A DNA stretch of 64,000 nt from Rodentibacter genomosp. 1 (GCF_001999285.1 NZ_MLHN01000009.1:1-64000); one strand, 5' to 3'. Shown: positions 29,493 to 41,058, counted from the first letter of the stretch. The notes: a model not told the origin generated them from the letters alone. Made by a program: numbers and translations.

Positions 29493-30824
29493 ATGTTTTC
29501 TTTTTTAAAAGCCTCTCCACCGGCACCACGAATGGAGCATTCTAAAACCGATGCAGCGTATAAAAAATTACGTTGGCAGGTTTTTGCCGGGGTGTTCATC
29601 GGTTATGCTGCATATTATCTTATTCGTAAAAACTTTTCTCTGGCGATACCTTATTTAATTGATGAATATGGTTTTACTAAAGCGGATTTAGGAACTGTTG
29701 GTGTGGCATTATCTCTTGCGTATGGCTTTAGTAAGTTCATTATGGGGAATGTGTCTGATCGAAGTAATCCAAAATATTTTATTACGATAGGTTTGCTTGG
29801 CTCTGCCGCAGTGAGTTTAATTTTTGGATTAGTGCCCGGAGTATTAGCCTCCATTCCATTGATGATTATTTTAGCCGCCTTTAATGGCTGGTTTCAGGGC
29901 ATGGGATATCCCCCGGGTGCAAAAACCATGACGAATTGGTTCTCCATATCCGAGCGGGGTGTTTGGTGGAGTTGGTGGAATGTCTCCCATAATTTAGGTG
30001 GTGGTTTAATTGGGCCTTTAGCGATCCTAGGTTTAGCGATTTTTGGTACATGGCAATCTTTATTTTATTTGCCGGCATTAATTGCTATTGTGTTGGCTTT
30101 TATTATGTTTTGGCTGATGCGGGATACACCGGAATCTCAGGGGCTACCACCTGTGGATGAATGGAAAGGCGAAAAAATCGTACAACATGTTGAATCTGCA
30201 CATACACTTTCCTCTAAAGATATTTTCAAAAAATATATCATTAATAACAAATTCTTATGGGCAATTGCTATTGCTAACGTTTTTGTCTATTTCATTCGTT
30301 ACGGCATTATTGATTGGGCACCAACTTACCTAAAAGAAGTGAAACATTTTTCGGTTGATAAGCAGAGTTGGGCATATTTCTTATATGAATATGCCGGGAT
30401 TTTCGGTATGTTAACCAGTGGTTATTTAAGTGATAAAGTCTTCAAAGGTCACCGTGCCCCACCAATGTTATTGTTTCTAACCGGGGTATTCATCGCCATT
30501 ATTGTTTACTGGAAAAATCCGGCAGGTAATCCATTAGTGGATAATATTTGTCTCGTTGCGATTGGTTTCTTAATTTATGGCCCGGTTATGATGATTGGGT
30601 TACAAGCCGCTGATTTAGTGCCACGTATCGCAACGGGGACGGCAACAGGTTTAACCGGCTTGTTTGGTTATTTATTGGGATCGGCGAGTGCGGGTTATGT
30701 GATGGGTAAACTGGTTGATTTGTTTGGATGGGATGGGGGATTTTATGCACTCATTGTATCTTGTTTCTTAGGATTCCTCTTTATTGCATTCACCTTATTT
30801 CATAAACCAAGTGGCTCAAACTAA
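29493..30824 (+). CDS. glpT: Glycerol-3-phosphate transporter
   Basis: 443 residues, twelve helices, major facilitator superfamily, organophosphate:phosphate antiporter branch. The family signature runs through GYAAYYLIRKNFSLA near 35 and GWFQGMGYPPGAKTMTNWF near 135-153; the two phosphate-binding arginines are in the expected places (R45 and the YFIRYG region near 270). It imports glycerol-3-phosphate in exchange for phosphate. UhpT/UhpC-type hexose-phosphate carriers are the alternative, but similarity to GlpT is closer by eye. The ribosome binding site is AGGGAG. It is flanked by gloA and a terminator, with no glpQ beside it. Confidence 0.88.
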   Translation: MFSFLKASPPAPRMEHSKTDAAYKKLRWQVFAGVFIGYAAYYLIRKNFSLAIPYLIDEYGFTKADLGTVGVALSLAYGFSKFIMGNVSDRSNPKYFITIGLLGSAAVSLIFGLVPGVLASIPLMIILAAFNGWFQGMGYPPGAKTMTNWFSISERGVWWSWWNVSHNLGGGLIGPLAILGLAIFGTWQSLFYLPALIAIVLAFIMFWLMRDTPESQGLPPVDEWKGEKIVQHVESAHTLSSKDIFKKYIINNKFLWAIAIANVFVYFIRYGIIDWAPTYLKEVKHFSVDKQSWAYFLYEYAGIFGMLTSGYLSDKVFKGHRAPPMLLFLTGVFIAIIVYWKNPAGNPLVDNICLVAIGFLIYGPVMMIGLQAADLVPRIATGTATGLTGLFGYLLGSASAGYVMGKLVDLFGWDGGFYALIVSCFLGFLFIAFTLFHKPSGSN

Positions 30825-30840
30825 CTCTTAGTTTTTTATA

Positions 30841-30886
30841 AAAAGCGCTCATTTTTTTAAACCCATGTGAATTGAGCGCTTTTTTA
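30841..30886. terminator. Bidirectional terminator, glpT / cmoA
   Basis: AAAAGCGCTCA and TGAGCGCTTTT (with AATT beside it) form a strong stem with A and T flanks between the convergent genes. Confidence 0.85.
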
Positions 30887-30891
30887 TTTTG

Positions 30892-31617
<726 letters not shown>

Positions 31618-31781
31618 TTATATGCTATTTATTGGAGGGGCGGGTAATAAGATACGACATTTTATACAAGCACAGTTTTTAACATCACGTCCCCTCGGTT
31701 AAAAGTGCGGTTATTTTAGGGAAAGTTTTCAGTGGGTCAAATAAATTTCTGTTTCTGATTTAAAATGAATGGCTTTTTCCG

Positions 31782-31787
31782 TATAAT
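31782..31787 (+). promoter_or_regulatory. Candidate -10 box for aspS
   Basis: TATAAT at 31782-31787 lies 46 bases before the chosen aspS start. The region 17 bases upstream (TTTAAA) is a poor -35, so the assignment is moderate. Confidence 0.4.
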
Positions 31788-31832
31788 TCGGTGATATTTT
31801 CCACTTTTACAGAATATTTAAGGAACAAGAGT

Positions 31833-33599
31833 ATGATGCGTACACATTATTGCGGATCGTTAAACCGTAACAACATCGGACAAGAAGTAACACTAAGTGG
31901 TTGGGTTCATCGACGCCGTGATTTAGGTGGCTTAATTTTTATTGATATGCGTGATCGTGAGGGTATTGTGCAAGTGTGCTTTGACCCGAAATATCAAGAA
32001 GCATTAACTGCTGCGGCAAGTTTGCGTAACGAATTTTGTATTCAAATTAAAGGGGAAGTTCTGTCCCGCCCGGAGAATCAAATCAACAAAAATATGGCAA
32101 CGGGTGAAGTGGAGATTCTGGCAAAGGCATTGCGTATTTATAATGCCTCTGAGGTATTACCACTTGATTTCAATCAGAATAATACAGAAGAACAACGCTT
32201 AAAATATCGTTATCTTGATTTACGTCGTCCGGAAATGGCGCAGCGTTTGAAAACCCGTGCGAAAATTACCAGTTTTGTGCGTCGTTTTATGGATGATAAC
32301 GGTTTCTTGGATATTGAAACCCCAATGCTGACCAAGGCAACACCAGAGGGCGCGCGCGATTATCTTGTACCAAGTCGTGTACATAAAGGCAAGTTCTATG
32401 CTTTACCTCAATCTCCACAGCTTTTCAAACAGTTGCTGATGATGTCCGGTTTTGATCGCTATTATCAGATAGTGAAATGTTTTCGTGATGAAGACTTGCG
32501 TGCAGATCGCCAACCTGAATTCACTCAAATTGATGTGGAAACCTCTTTTTTAACAGCCCAAGAAGTACGTGACATTATGGAGCGTATGGTGCATGGCTTG
32601 TGGTTGGATACCATTGGTGTCGATTTAGGAAAATTCCCTGTGATGACATGGCAAGAAGCGATGCAACGTTTCGGTTCGGATAAACCGGATTTGCGTAACC
32701 CATTAGAAATGGTTGATGTCGCTGATATTGTGAAAGATGTGGATTTTAAAGTATTTCAAGGTCCGGCAAATGATCCTAATGGTCGGGTTGCCGTTATTCG
32801 AGTGCCAAACGGCAATGAAATTACCCGTAAACAAATTGATGAATATACCCAGTTTGTTGGTATTTATGGGGCGAAGGGTTTAGCTTGGTTAAAAGTGAAT
32901 GATGTAAATGCAGGGCTTGAAGGGGTACAAAGTCCGATTGCGAAATTCCTAAATGAAGACGTATTAAAAGCCTTATTTGAACGCGTAGGTGCACAAACTG
33001 GTGATATTCTTTTCTTCGGTGCAGATAAGTGGCAAATTACAACGGATGCGATGGGAGCACTACGTTTAAAACTTGGTCGTGATCTGGGATTAACCCGTTT
33101 AGATGAGTGGCAACCGCTTTGGGTGATTGATTTCCCAATGTTTGAACGTGATGATGAAGGTCATCTCGCGGCAATGCACCATCCGTTTACTTCACCAAAA
33201 GATTTCACACCTGAGCAATTGGAAGCTACACCTACGGAGGCTGTCGCAAATGCTTACGATATGGTGATTAACGGTTATGAAGTGGGCGGCGGCTCGGTGC
33301 GTATTTTCGATCCGAAAATGCAGCAAACGGTATTTCGTATTTTAGGTATTGATGAGGAGCAACAACGTGAAAAATTCGGCTTCTTGTTGGAGGCATTAAA
33401 ATTTGGTACGCCACCCCATGCCGGTCTTGCTTTTGGATTAGATCGTTTAACGATGTTATTAACCGGTACGGACAATATTCGTGATGTCATTGCCTTTCCG
33501 AAAACGACGGCAGCGGCTTGTTTAATGACTGAAGCACCAAGTTTTGCGAACCCACAAGCCTTGGATGAACTTGCTATCTCAGTTGTGAAAGGGGAATAA
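31833..33599 (+). CDS. aspS: Aspartyl-tRNA synthetase
   Basis: 588 residues from ATG 31833 ([11 protein letters not shown]), preceded by AAGGAACAAGAGT; the in-frame start at 31791 is further from any binding site. It has the N-terminal OB anticodon domain, class II motif 2 ([20 protein letters not shown] near 216-235), the bacterial GAD insertion (about 300-415) and motif 3 ([15 protein letters not shown] near 530). It is the bacterial-type, tRNA-Asp-specific enzyme rather than the archaeal form. Confidence 0.98.
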   Translation: MMRTHYCGSLNRNNIGQEVTLSGWVHRRRDLGGLIFIDMRDREGIVQVCFDPKYQEALTAAASLRNEFCIQIKGEVLSRPENQINKNMATGEVEILAKALRIYNASEVLPLDFNQNNTEEQRLKYRYLDLRRPEMAQRLKTRAKITSFVRRFMDDNGFLDIETPMLTKATPEGARDYLVPSRVHKGKFYALPQSPQLFKQLLMMSGFDRYYQIVKCFRDEDLRADRQPEFTQIDVETSFLTAQEVRDIMERMVHGLWLDTIGVDLGKFPVMTWQEAMQRFGSDKPDLRNPLEMVDVADIVKDVDFKVFQGPANDPNGRVAVIRVPNGNEITRKQIDEYTQFVGIYGAKGLAWLKVNDVNAGLEGVQSPIAKFLNEDVLKALFERVGAQTGDILFFGADKWQITTDAMGALRLKLGRDLGLTRLDEWQPLWVIDFPMFERDDEGHLAAMHHPFTSPKDFTPEQLEATPTEAVANAYDMVINGYEVGGGSVRIFDPKMQQTVFRILGIDEEQQREKFGFLLEALKFGTPPHAGLAFGLDRLTMLLTGTDNIRDVIAFPKTTAAACLMTEAPSFANPQALDELAISVVKGE

Positions 33600-33711
33600 A
33601 AAAGTAGCGTTATTATTTAGCCAATGCACAAGGAATCTCAATGGAAGATACCATAAAGCATAATAAACTTATTTGTAAAAAATCGCTAAATTAACGCCAC
33701 CGATTAAATAA
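33600..33711. other. Intergenic stretch after aspS
   Basis: This is the first part of the 374-base gap between the convergent aspS and rho genes. It holds only a short unsupported frame (ATGGAAGATACC at 33641) without a good ribosome binding site. The remainder of the gap holds a repeat element and a paired uptake signal, entered separately. Confidence 0.4.
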
Positions 33712-33843
33712 CCTTAGTGGTAGGGACGCACAGCATGCGTCCGCTTGATAATCCACTGAAATTGTTTTTTATAACCGACATACGCAGTGTGTCTCTATAA
33801 ACAAATACAAAATCAGTGTTGTGCAACGGCTACATAATTCCGG
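33712..33843. repeat. MITE/REPIN-like element, copy 2
   Basis: Hairpin GGGACGCACAGCATGCGTCC (starting 33722, preceded by GGTA) and an inverted partner near 33776-33797 (GACATACGCAGTGTGTCTC) flank a short spacer. The right end GTGCAACGGCTACATAATTCCGG resembles the end of the full copy. The first hairpin differs in stem sequence but keeps pairing, a compensatory pattern that argues for selection or shared mobility. Confidence 0.7.
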
Positions 33844-33850
33844 TTTTAAG

Positions 33851-33884
33851 AAAAAGTGCGGTCAATTTTGACCGCACTTTTTTA
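33851..33884. terminator. Inverted uptake-signal pair, aspS / rho
   Basis: AAAAAGTGCGGTCA and TGACCGCACTTTTT form a perfect stem with flanking A and T. It can terminate both convergent genes and also offers two DNA-uptake sites. Confidence 0.8.
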
Positions 33885-33973
33885 TCTCTGGATTTATGTC
33901 AACAAAAAAGGAAACATTGCGTTTCCCTTTCGTATTTATTTTGATGTTGATTTTAAGCCTCTTGGCATATCAT

Positions 33974-35236
33974 TTATGAACGTTTCATAATTTCAAAAAA
34001 CTCTTCGTTGGTTTTGGCTACGCCGAGTTTATCAATGAGCCATTCCATTGCTTCCACCTCACCCATCGGGTTAAGGATTTTGCGAAGAATCCACATTTTT
34101 TGTAGTTCATCAGGTGTGGTGAGGAGATCTTCTTTACGTGTACCCGAACGGTTGAAGTCAATCGCTGGGAAGACACGTTTTTCAGCAATCTTACGGGAAA
34201 GATGGAGTTCCATATTACCCGTCCCTTTAAATTCTTCAAAAATCACTTCGTCCATTTTTGAGCCGGTATCCACAAGTGCGGTTGCAATAATCGTTAAACT
34301 GCCACCTTCCTCTACATTACGTGCTGCACCGAAGAAACGTTTAGGACGATGTAATGCGTTCGCATCCACACCACCGGATAAGATTTTACCGGAAGCCGGG
34401 GTAACAGTATTGTAAGCTCGAGCTAAACGTGTGATTGAGTCGAGCAAAATCACCACATCTTTTTTATGTTCGACAGAGCGTTTGGCTTTTTCGATCACCA
34501 TTTCAGCGACTTGAACGTGACGAGCCGCCGGTTCATCAAAGGTTGAGGCAATGACTTCGCCTTTTACCGAGCGTTGCATTTCTGTCACTTCTTCCGGACG
34601 CTCATCAATTAACAGAACGATGAGCTCACATTCCGGATAGTTATGGGTGATGCTTTGTGCAATATTTTGCAAGAGCATGGTTTTACCCGCCTTTGGTGGT
34701 GCGACAATCAAACCACGCTGACCTTTACCAATAGGCGAGGCTAAATCTAAAATACGGGCGGTTAAATCTTCTGTCGAACCATTGCCTCTTTCCATTTTTA
34801 GACGGGAATTGGCATGGAGCGGTGTTAAGTTTTCAAAGAGAATTTTGCTGCGGGAAACTTCAGGCTTGTCGTCATTGACTTGATCGACTTTAAGCAGGGC
34901 AAAATAGCGTTCGCCTTCTTTAGGTGGACGAATTTTGCCTTCAATTTTGTCACCGGTTTGTAAGTTGAAACGACGGATTTGGCTTGGGGAAACATAAATA
35001 TCGTCAGGACCGGCTAAGTATGAACTATCAGCAGAACGCAAAAAGCCAAAGCCATCGGGTAAAATTTCTAACACGCCACCGCCAAAAATATCTTCACCAC
35101 TTTTTGCGTGTTGTTTTAAGATAGCAAAGACAATGTCTTGTTTACGCAAACGGGCTAAATTTTCTAAGCCCATTTGCTCCTCGCCTAGCTTCACAAGATC
35201 CGAAACCGGCGTATTTTTAAGTTCTGTTAAATGCAT
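33974..35236 (-). CDS. rho: Transcription termination factor Rho
   Basis: 420 residues: N-terminal helix domain ([18 protein letters not shown]), a cold-shock RNA-binding domain ([20 protein letters not shown] near 60), then a hexameric ATPase with Walker [13 protein letters not shown] near 180, Walker [16 protein letters not shown] near 260 and the Q and R loops. It ends untranslated transcripts. All RNA-binding and ATPase residues that can be recognised by eye are present. Confidence 0.98.
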   Translation of the reverse strand: MHLTELKNTPVSDLVKLGEEQMGLENLARLRKQDIVFAILKQHAKSGEDIFGGGVLEILPDGFGFLRSADSSYLAGPDDIYVSPSQIRRFNLQTGDKIEGKIRPPKEGERYFALLKVDQVNDDKPEVSRSKILFENLTPLHANSRLKMERGNGSTEDLTARILDLASPIGKGQRGLIVAPPKAGKTMLLQNIAQSITHNYPECELIVLLIDERPEEVTEMQRSVKGEVIASTFDEPAARHVQVAEMVIEKAKRSVEHKKDVVILLDSITRLARAYNTVTPASGKILSGGVDANALHRPKRFFGAARNVEEGGSLTIIATALVDTGSKMDEVIFEEFKGTGNMELHLSRKIAEKRVFPAIDFNRSGTRKEDLLTTPDELQKMWILRKILNPMGEVEAMEWLIDKLGVAKTNEEFFEIMKRS

Positions 35237-35367
35237 AATGAGTAATCGTTGAGATTAATTAAGAGTTGAGTTAATGAATGGTGGGCTGAGCCCCTGAAAT
35301 CTGTGCGTAAGGTATCACTAAAATGGGATAGTGTCTAGTTTTCAGCACAAACTTTTACAAAATTATT

Positions 35368-36261
35368 TTATTTTTTACGGTATTGTCCTGGCGTTAATTG
35401 ATAATATTTTTTAAATGCTTTACCAAAATTACTTTCTGATTGAAAACCACAATTTAGTGCGACACTAAGTATGGATTGCTGAGAGTGTTTCAGTAATTCC
35501 GCTGCTTTTTGCAATCTCATATTATTGACAAAATTATAAGGACTGACCCCAATTTGCTGATTAAACAACCTTATAAGTTGGGCTTTGGATAGATTCGCTA
35601 TATGGCAAAGTGTTTCAATTTTCCATTCCTGTTCCGGTTTTGCGATGATATTCGATATCACGCTATAAAGACGTTTATCTCGTAATCCCTTTAGAGAGCC
35701 GTTGAGTTGTGCATTATCTTGTTGCAAATAGGTGCGAATTAACAGGGTGAGCAATACACTGAGTAAGGCATTGATAATATTGGCAGAACCGGCTTGATAA
35801 TCATCGGCTTCACGCTGCAATATGTCTAATAACGGTTTTAAAGAGGCGTCCCGCAAATTTAATAAGATCATCTCAGGGAGATTATTAAATAATTCTGATT
35901 GTTTATCATAAGTAAAGTTAGCACAAAATAAACTTAAATCAGGTCTTGCATTGCCGCATTGTTTTAAGGTAAAAGCTCCCTTCATTTGGGTATTTATTGG
36001 AGTTGGGTGATGGTAGTTTGGTTGATGTGTTAAGGTATGCCCGAGAGAGTGGGGGAAAAAGACCACATCATTTGCTTTCAGCTTTATTGCTTTTTCAATT
36101 CCATCAATATGTAAATAGCCTTGCCCTTGTGAAACAATGTGCACAATCCCGTGGCAAGATTGCCATTCATGGCGAATATACCAGGCTTCTTGTAATTGAC
36201 ATTGAACATTAATACTCCCGGATATTTGGGCAAATTTAATAAGCTGATCGAGAATATTCAT
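35368..36261 (-). CDS. rclR: AraC-family regulator, RclR-like
   Basis: 297 residues: an AraC-type cupin domain (about 1-180; KLKANDVVFFPHSLGHTL) and a C-terminal double helix-turn-helix (about 205-297, ending TPGQYRKK). Cysteines lie at 21, 36, 102 and 113. Cys21 matches, by position, one of the redox cysteines of E. coli RclR, the activator responding to hypochlorous acid, and Cys113 may match the other. The gene follows an RclC-like membrane protein on the same strand, supporting a reactive-chlorine response. No rclA or rclB is in the window. The functional assignment is inference. Confidence 0.75.
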   Translation of the reverse strand: MNILDQLIKFAQISGSINVQCQLQEAWYIRHEWQSCHGIVHIVSQGQGYLHIDGIEKAIKLKANDVVFFPHSLGHTLTHQPNYHHPTPINTQMKGAFTLKQCGNARPDLSLFCANFTYDKQSELFNNLPEMILLNLRDASLKPLLDILQREADDYQAGSANIINALLSVLLTLLIRTYLQQDNAQLNGSLKGLRDKRLYSVISNIIAKPEQEWKIETLCHIANLSKAQLIRLFNQQIGVSPYNFVNNMRLQKAAELLKHSQQSILSVALNCGFQSESNFGKAFKKYYQLTPGQYRKK

Positions 36262-36283
36262 TACTTACCTCTGTAAAGAAAAA

Positions 36284-36308
36284 CAGGGAGAACGCTCCCT
36301 ATTTTTCG
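36284..36308. terminator. Hairpin between the rclC-like and rclR-like genes
   Basis: AGGGAG and CTCCCT enclose AACG, with A and T tracts on both sides. It may end the membrane-protein transcript before the regulator gene. Confidence 0.6.
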
Positions 36309-36314
36309 TTTTTC

Positions 36315-36947
36315 TTACGCAAGTCCATCTGCTTTCTTACGTAGAATTCGATTTGCGCATTCTGCTGCGACGGTTAATCCACCTGACATCATAATAATAT
36401 CTTTTAAAATCAAACGTCCTGCTGCAGATAAATAAGGGAAACCGTAATTAGGGGTAGGTAAATCACCCCCTAGATTAGGCACCCAAGTTTCCGGGGTGGT
36501 AATCAAGAACGAAAGCGTAACAATTGACATTCCGAAGGTCAATAGCCCACCAATCAGCCCAATATTGGCATTCCAAATCCCCATTAGTGTTAAAATCCCG
36601 ATAGACACAATCACGATGCCCAATGCGTAAGAGAAGGTATAAGTTCCGTTTTGTTTATGCCATTCAATATTTTTTTGAACCATTTTCCCTTCAGGGTTTT
36701 TGTGCAAAACATATTCTTTAACCATTTCGCCTTTTTCATTTGGTGCGTATTTGTCGCTGTTATTATAAAAAAAGCTCATAAAAGGGCTATTGGATACGAA
36801 ATGTGCAATCCCGTCCGCTTCGTATTGGAAGGCTTTTAAGCCTCCAATCCAAGCCATAACAATAAAAATGGCAATACGGATAAAATTGATAAATTGACGT
36901 TGCCAAGGGGCAATAATTTTAGCAATAAATTCGATCAACACTTGCAT
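36315..36947 (-). CDS. rclC: DUF417 membrane protein, RclC-like
   Basis: 210 residues with four predicted helices (about 20-38, 105-125, 128-150, 175-195) and the DUF417 pattern: WIGGLKAFQYEADGI near 38 and LSFLITTPETWVPNLGG near 146. An internal hydrophilic segment (about 68-100) carries charged repeats. In E. coli the homologous RclC (YkgB) is an inner-membrane protein induced by hypochlorous acid; its biochemical role is not settled. Here it sits 54 bases upstream of an RclR-like gene. The ATG has AGGAGTTATCTT before it. Confidence 0.8.
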   Translation of the reverse strand: MQVLIEFIAKIIAPWQRQFINFIRIAIFIVMAWIGGLKAFQYEADGIAHFVSNSPFMSFFYNNSDKYAPNEKGEMVKEYVLHKNPEGKMVQKNIEWHKQNGTYTFSYALGIVIVSIGILTLMGIWNANIGLIGGLLTFGMSIVTLSFLITTPETWVPNLGGDLPTPNYGFPYLSAAGRLILKDIIMMSGGLTVAAECANRILRKKADGLA

Positions 36948-37184
36948 AAGATAACTCCTAATTATTAATGATAAATCGGGGGCGGATTTTAAAGTAATTA
37001 AACTGAAGTTATTAGATGATTTGTCTTAATCTATCCATAAATTGTCTCATTTTATCCTCAAAGATATTGGCGATTTTTTTAAAATATTTCACTTATTTAG
37101 GGGGAATTGATAGAATGTTCCCTTCAAAAATTCCGTATATTTTGACCGCACTTTGGGGTCATTGATGATAAGAAAGAGGATATT

Positions 37185-38558
37185 ATGGCACTTTGGGGTG
37201 GGCGTTTTACACAAGCCGCAGATAAGCGTTTTAAAGATTTTAATGATTCATTACGTTTTGATTATCGTTTAGCCGAACAAGATATTGAAGGATCAATCGG
37301 CTGGTCGAAAGCCTTAGTCAAAGTGAATGTATTAACGCAAGAGGAACAGCAACAATTAGAACAAGCATTAAATGAATTATTGCTTGAAGTGCGATCAAAT
37401 CCGCAAGCGATTTTGCAAGATGAAGCGGAAGATATTCATAGCTGGGTGGAAAGTAAACTGATTGATAAAGTCGGTAATCTTGGCAAAAAATTGCATACCG
37501 GACGTAGTCGTAATGATCAGGTCGCACTTGATATTAAAATGTGGTGTAAACAACGAGTGACCGAATTACAGGATTCGATTCGGAATTTACAACGCCATTT
37601 AGTGCAAACCGCTGAAAATACCCAAGAAGCCGTGATGCCGGGCTATACGCATTTACAGCGTGCACAGCCCATCACTTTCGCCCATTGGTGTATGGCTTAT
37701 GTAGAAATGTTTGATCGGGATTACACTCGTTTGACTGATGCTTATAAACGTATGAACACTTGCCCGCTTGGTAGTGGTGCGTTGGCCGGTACGGCTTATG
37801 CGGTGGATCGTGATGTGTTGGCTCAGGATTTAGGCTTTAGTTTTGCCACCCGCAATAGTTTAGACAGCGTATCGGATCGCGATCATATCGTAGAATTACT
37901 TTCTACCTCCTCTCTGAGTATGGCGCATCTTTCCCGTTTTGCGGAAGATATGATTATTTTCAACAGTGGTGAAGCGAATTTTGTGGAATTATCGGATCGT
38001 GTCACTTCAGGTTCATCGTTAATGCCACAAAAGAAAAATCCTGATGCTTGCGAATTGATTCGTGGTAAAGCGGGTCGAGTAATGGGGGCGTTAACCGGTA
38101 TGCTGATGACATTAAAGGGCTTACCGCTCGCTTACAATAAAGATATGCAGGAAGATAAAGAAGGGATTTTTGATGCCCTCGATACTTGGCAAGATTGTGT
38201 CGATATGGCGACCTTTGTACTGGATGAATTAAAAGTGAATGTTGAACGTACCCGTGAAGCAGCACTAAAAGGTTATTCCAATGCCACAGAATTGGCTGAT
38301 TATCTTGTGGCAAAAGGCGTACCTTTCCGAGATTCTCATCATATTGTGGGTGAAACAGTGGTTTATGCCATTGAGAAAGGTAAGGGATTAGAGGATCTTA
38401 CTATTCCGGAATTCCGTCAATTTAGCGAAGTGGTGGGCGATGATGTGTATGATATTCTTTCCCTTCAATCTTGTTTGGATAAACGTTGTGCGAAAGGTGG
38501 GGTTTCACCACTGAGAGTGGCAGAGGCGATTGCAGAAGCGAAAGCAAGATTTGCTTAA
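37185..38558 (+). CDS. argH: Argininosuccinate lyase
   Basis: 457 residues. It splits argininosuccinate into arginine and fumarate, the final arginine step. Family marks are complete: start [21 protein letters not shown] near 108, catalytic His in [11 protein letters not shown] near 152, and the flexible signature loop [12 protein letters not shown] near 278-289 with its serine. No other arginine gene is near, so it is a lone copy here. An uptake signal lies just upstream. Confidence 0.98.
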   Translation: MALWGGRFTQAADKRFKDFNDSLRFDYRLAEQDIEGSIGWSKALVKVNVLTQEEQQQLEQALNELLLEVRSNPQAILQDEAEDIHSWVESKLIDKVGNLGKKLHTGRSRNDQVALDIKMWCKQRVTELQDSIRNLQRHLVQTAENTQEAVMPGYTHLQRAQPITFAHWCMAYVEMFDRDYTRLTDAYKRMNTCPLGSGALAGTAYAVDRDVLAQDLGFSFATRNSLDSVSDRDHIVELLSTSSLSMAHLSRFAEDMIIFNSGEANFVELSDRVTSGSSLMPQKKNPDACELIRGKAGRVMGALTGMLMTLKGLPLAYNKDMQEDKEGIFDALDTWQDCVDMATFVLDELKVNVERTREAALKGYSNATELADYLVAKGVPFRDSHHIVGETVVYAIEKGKGLEDLTIPEFRQFSEVVGDDVYDILSLQSCLDKRCAKGGVSPLRVAEAIAEAKARFA

Positions 38559-38607
38559 CGGATAAAGCAAATAAAAAAGTGCGGTCAGGAAAATATTTGA
38601 ATTTCTG

Positions 38608-38735
38608 GCCATTATAATAGTGGCACAAATCTGTTTTTTGGGTGAGTAGGGACACACTGCGTGTGTCCGAATTTTAATCTATTGAAATGATTTGATTTTG
38701 TAACGGACACACGCAGTGTGTCCCTACATAATACC
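38608..38735. repeat. MITE/REPIN-like element, copy 3
   Basis: GTAGGGACACACTGCGTG opens a hairpin at 38646-38668, and its inverted match ends in CCCTAC at 38705-38727. The left arm (ATTATAATAGTGGCACAAAT) matches the full copy. On the right, CCCTAC runs directly into ATAATACCG, so the right spacer of about 40 bases is deleted. Inverted uptake signals bracket the element (38577-38587 and 38743-38755). It separates the convergent argH and yajQ genes. Confidence 0.8.
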
Positions 38736-38768
38736 GGAATTTCTGACCGCACTTTTTAGGTAAAAGAA

Positions 38769-39272
<504 letters not shown>

Positions 39273-39278
39273 TTAACG

Positions 39279-40223
39279 TTAAATTCTTTCTCTTGCACTT
39301 AAAAGACATAAAAGTGCAGTTAAGTCAGCGAAGTTTACCACAATTTGCGCTTGTTGTTGCACTTTCGGCTTAGCGTGGAAAGCGACCCCTAATCCGGCGA
39401 CGTTCATCATGGCTAAATCGTTCGCGCCGTCACCAATAGCAAGGGTATTTTCAGCACTAATGCTGTATTCATCGCGTAAACGCTGAAGTGTGTGGGCTTT
39501 ATATTGTGCATCCACAACATCGCCTTTGACTAAACCGGTGAGCTTACCATCTACAATGTCGAATTGATTGGAGACAGCACAGTCTAAGTTCAATAAATCT
39601 TTCAAATAATCGGCGAAGTAAGTAAAACCGCCTGAGGCAATGGCTGTTTTCCAGCCATATTGTTGTAAAGTTTGAATGGTTTCCTGCAAACCGGACATTA
39701 AGGGTAAATTTGCCCGTACTTCTTGTAAAATAGTTTCAGGGGCATCTTTTAATGTGCTGACCCGACGGCGTAAACTCTGTTCAAAATCAAGTTCGCCCCG
39801 CATTGCACTTTCGGTAATTGTGGATACTAATTCCCCCGTACCGGCAAGCTTGGCGATTTCATCAATACATTCAATTTGGATGGCAGTGGAATCCATATCC
39901 ATCACTAATAATCCTTTTTCTGATAATTTTGCTTCAAAGTTGAGTAAAGCAATATCTAAACCTAGTTCGTGAGCGGTAGAAAGGAAGGTATCATGCCATT
40001 TTCCTTTAAGTAAAACGACCGTATTTTTCGCGATATTCCAAGCATCAAAACACTGAAAATTTTGACCGCACTTTTGCTGAAATTGAGTGAGTGTTGAAAG
40101 GTTTAATTGTGTGCCGTAGAGAATGAAACTATCTTCTAATGAGACAAGGGGCGAATCGGACGAAAGTGCGGTTGGAAATGCTGGGTATTTTTGTGTAATA
40201 CTTGCAAGGTTTTGAATTTGCAT
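39279..40223 (-). CDS. serB: Phosphoserine phosphatase
   Basis: 314 residues. The C-terminal HAD domain carries the nucleophile motif VMDMDSTAIQ near 109, the serine/threonine motif IASGGFTYFAD near 195, and GDGANDLAMM near 265. The N-terminal 95 residues form the ACT-like region seen in enteric SerB. It makes L-serine from phosphoserine. An uptake signal sits within codons for residues near 20 and another near 50. It is divergent from a YtjB homologue, as in E. coli. Confidence 0.96.
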   Translation of the reverse strand: MQIQNLASITQKYPAFPTALSSDSPLVSLEDSFILYGTQLNLSTLTQFQQKCGQNFQCFDAWNIAKNTVVLLKGKWHDTFLSTAHELGLDIALLNFEAKLSEKGLLVMDMDSTAIQIECIDEIAKLAGTGELVSTITESAMRGELDFEQSLRRRVSTLKDAPETILQEVRANLPLMSGLQETIQTLQQYGWKTAIASGGFTYFADYLKDLLNLDCAVSNQFDIVDGKLTGLVKGDVVDAQYKAHTLQRLRDEYSISAENTLAIGDGANDLAMMNVAGLGVAFHAKPKVQQQAQIVVNFADLTALLCLLSARERI

Positions 40224-40293
40224 AGAAAATCCTGTAAATTGTGAAAATTAAAACTATTCTAGCCGATTTAAGGGCGAATTGGGGAAAAATAAC

Positions 40294-40962
40294 TTGCATT
40301 TAATCAAAGAAAAATTAACAAAATCCGTGATGTTAGTGCTGATTGTGATCCTTTGCACTGCTGCCTTTGCCGTCATTTTATTTGGTGTGCAACAGTTTAA
40401 GATTGGTTCGCAGTTTGCGAGTGTGAATCAGGTTTCTCATTTATCCCATATTTTAGTCCGTCAACAAGCGAATTTATTTGCCGTGTTATTAGTGAATAAT
40501 GCACAAACTGAAAAGCTTACGGAAAATCTAGATAATTTAGTGCAGGAACATTTTGTATTGGATGCCTCAATTTATGATGCTCAAGGGAAATTGCTCGCAC
40601 AAAGTACAGACTCTGAGCGTTTACGTAAAAGATTGGGATTAGAACAACGGGATGGGGAGCAAAACTCTCAGCAAATTGTCGAGCCTATTTACTCTAACTT
40701 AGGGATTCAAGGTTTTTTACGTGTCACTTTTGATGGGCAGTATGCCCAATCTCCTCAAAGTAAAATTAATCAAATTTTTCGCCAACTTTACGGTGAATTG
40801 ATCGTCGTATTTTTGTTAGGGGTAGTGGTAGCAAGTTCCATTCATTATTTTTTAAGTCATTACCGTCGTACCTATCGTGCATCAAATGAACCTAAAAGAG
40901 CGGTCAATTTACCCATGAAATCAAATACTCAGCGTTATCATCAAAGACGGCGTAGGGGATAG
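40294..40962 (+). CDS. ytjB: YtjB/SMP-family membrane protein
   Basis: About 222 residues from TTG 40294, which follows GGGGA at good spacing; a TTG at 40279 is the alternative, and no ATG is close. Two membrane helices (about 12-33 and 170-190) enclose a periplasmic domain of about 130 residues with the pattern LDASIYDAQGKLLAQS and QQIVEPIYSNLGIQGFLRV seen in E. coli YtjB. The C terminus is very basic (YHQRRRRG). It is divergent from serB as in E. coli. The function is unknown; older 'haemolysin' labels are not supported by anything visible. Confidence 0.8.
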   Translation: MHLIKEKLTKSVMLVLIVILCTAAFAVILFGVQQFKIGSQFASVNQVSHLSHILVRQQANLFAVLLVNNAQTEKLTENLDNLVQEHFVLDASIYDAQGKLLAQSTDSERLRKRLGLEQRDGEQNSQQIVEPIYSNLGIQGFLRVTFDGQYAQSPQSKINQIFRQLYGELIVVFLLGVVVASSIHYFLSHYRRTYRASNEPKRAVNLPMKSNTQRYHQRRRRG

Positions 40963-41058
40963 ATTAAATAATTGTATAAAATTTCAATTATTTTGCCTAA
41001 ATTCTGACGCAAATGAGGTAGAATGCAGAAAACTATTTTTAATCACAGGAGAAACAAT

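Noticed and set aside
33851-33884. CRISPR repeat or phage attachment site
   Set aside because: The palindrome is an inverted pair of uptake signals, a common terminator type in this family, and is not part of a spaced array.
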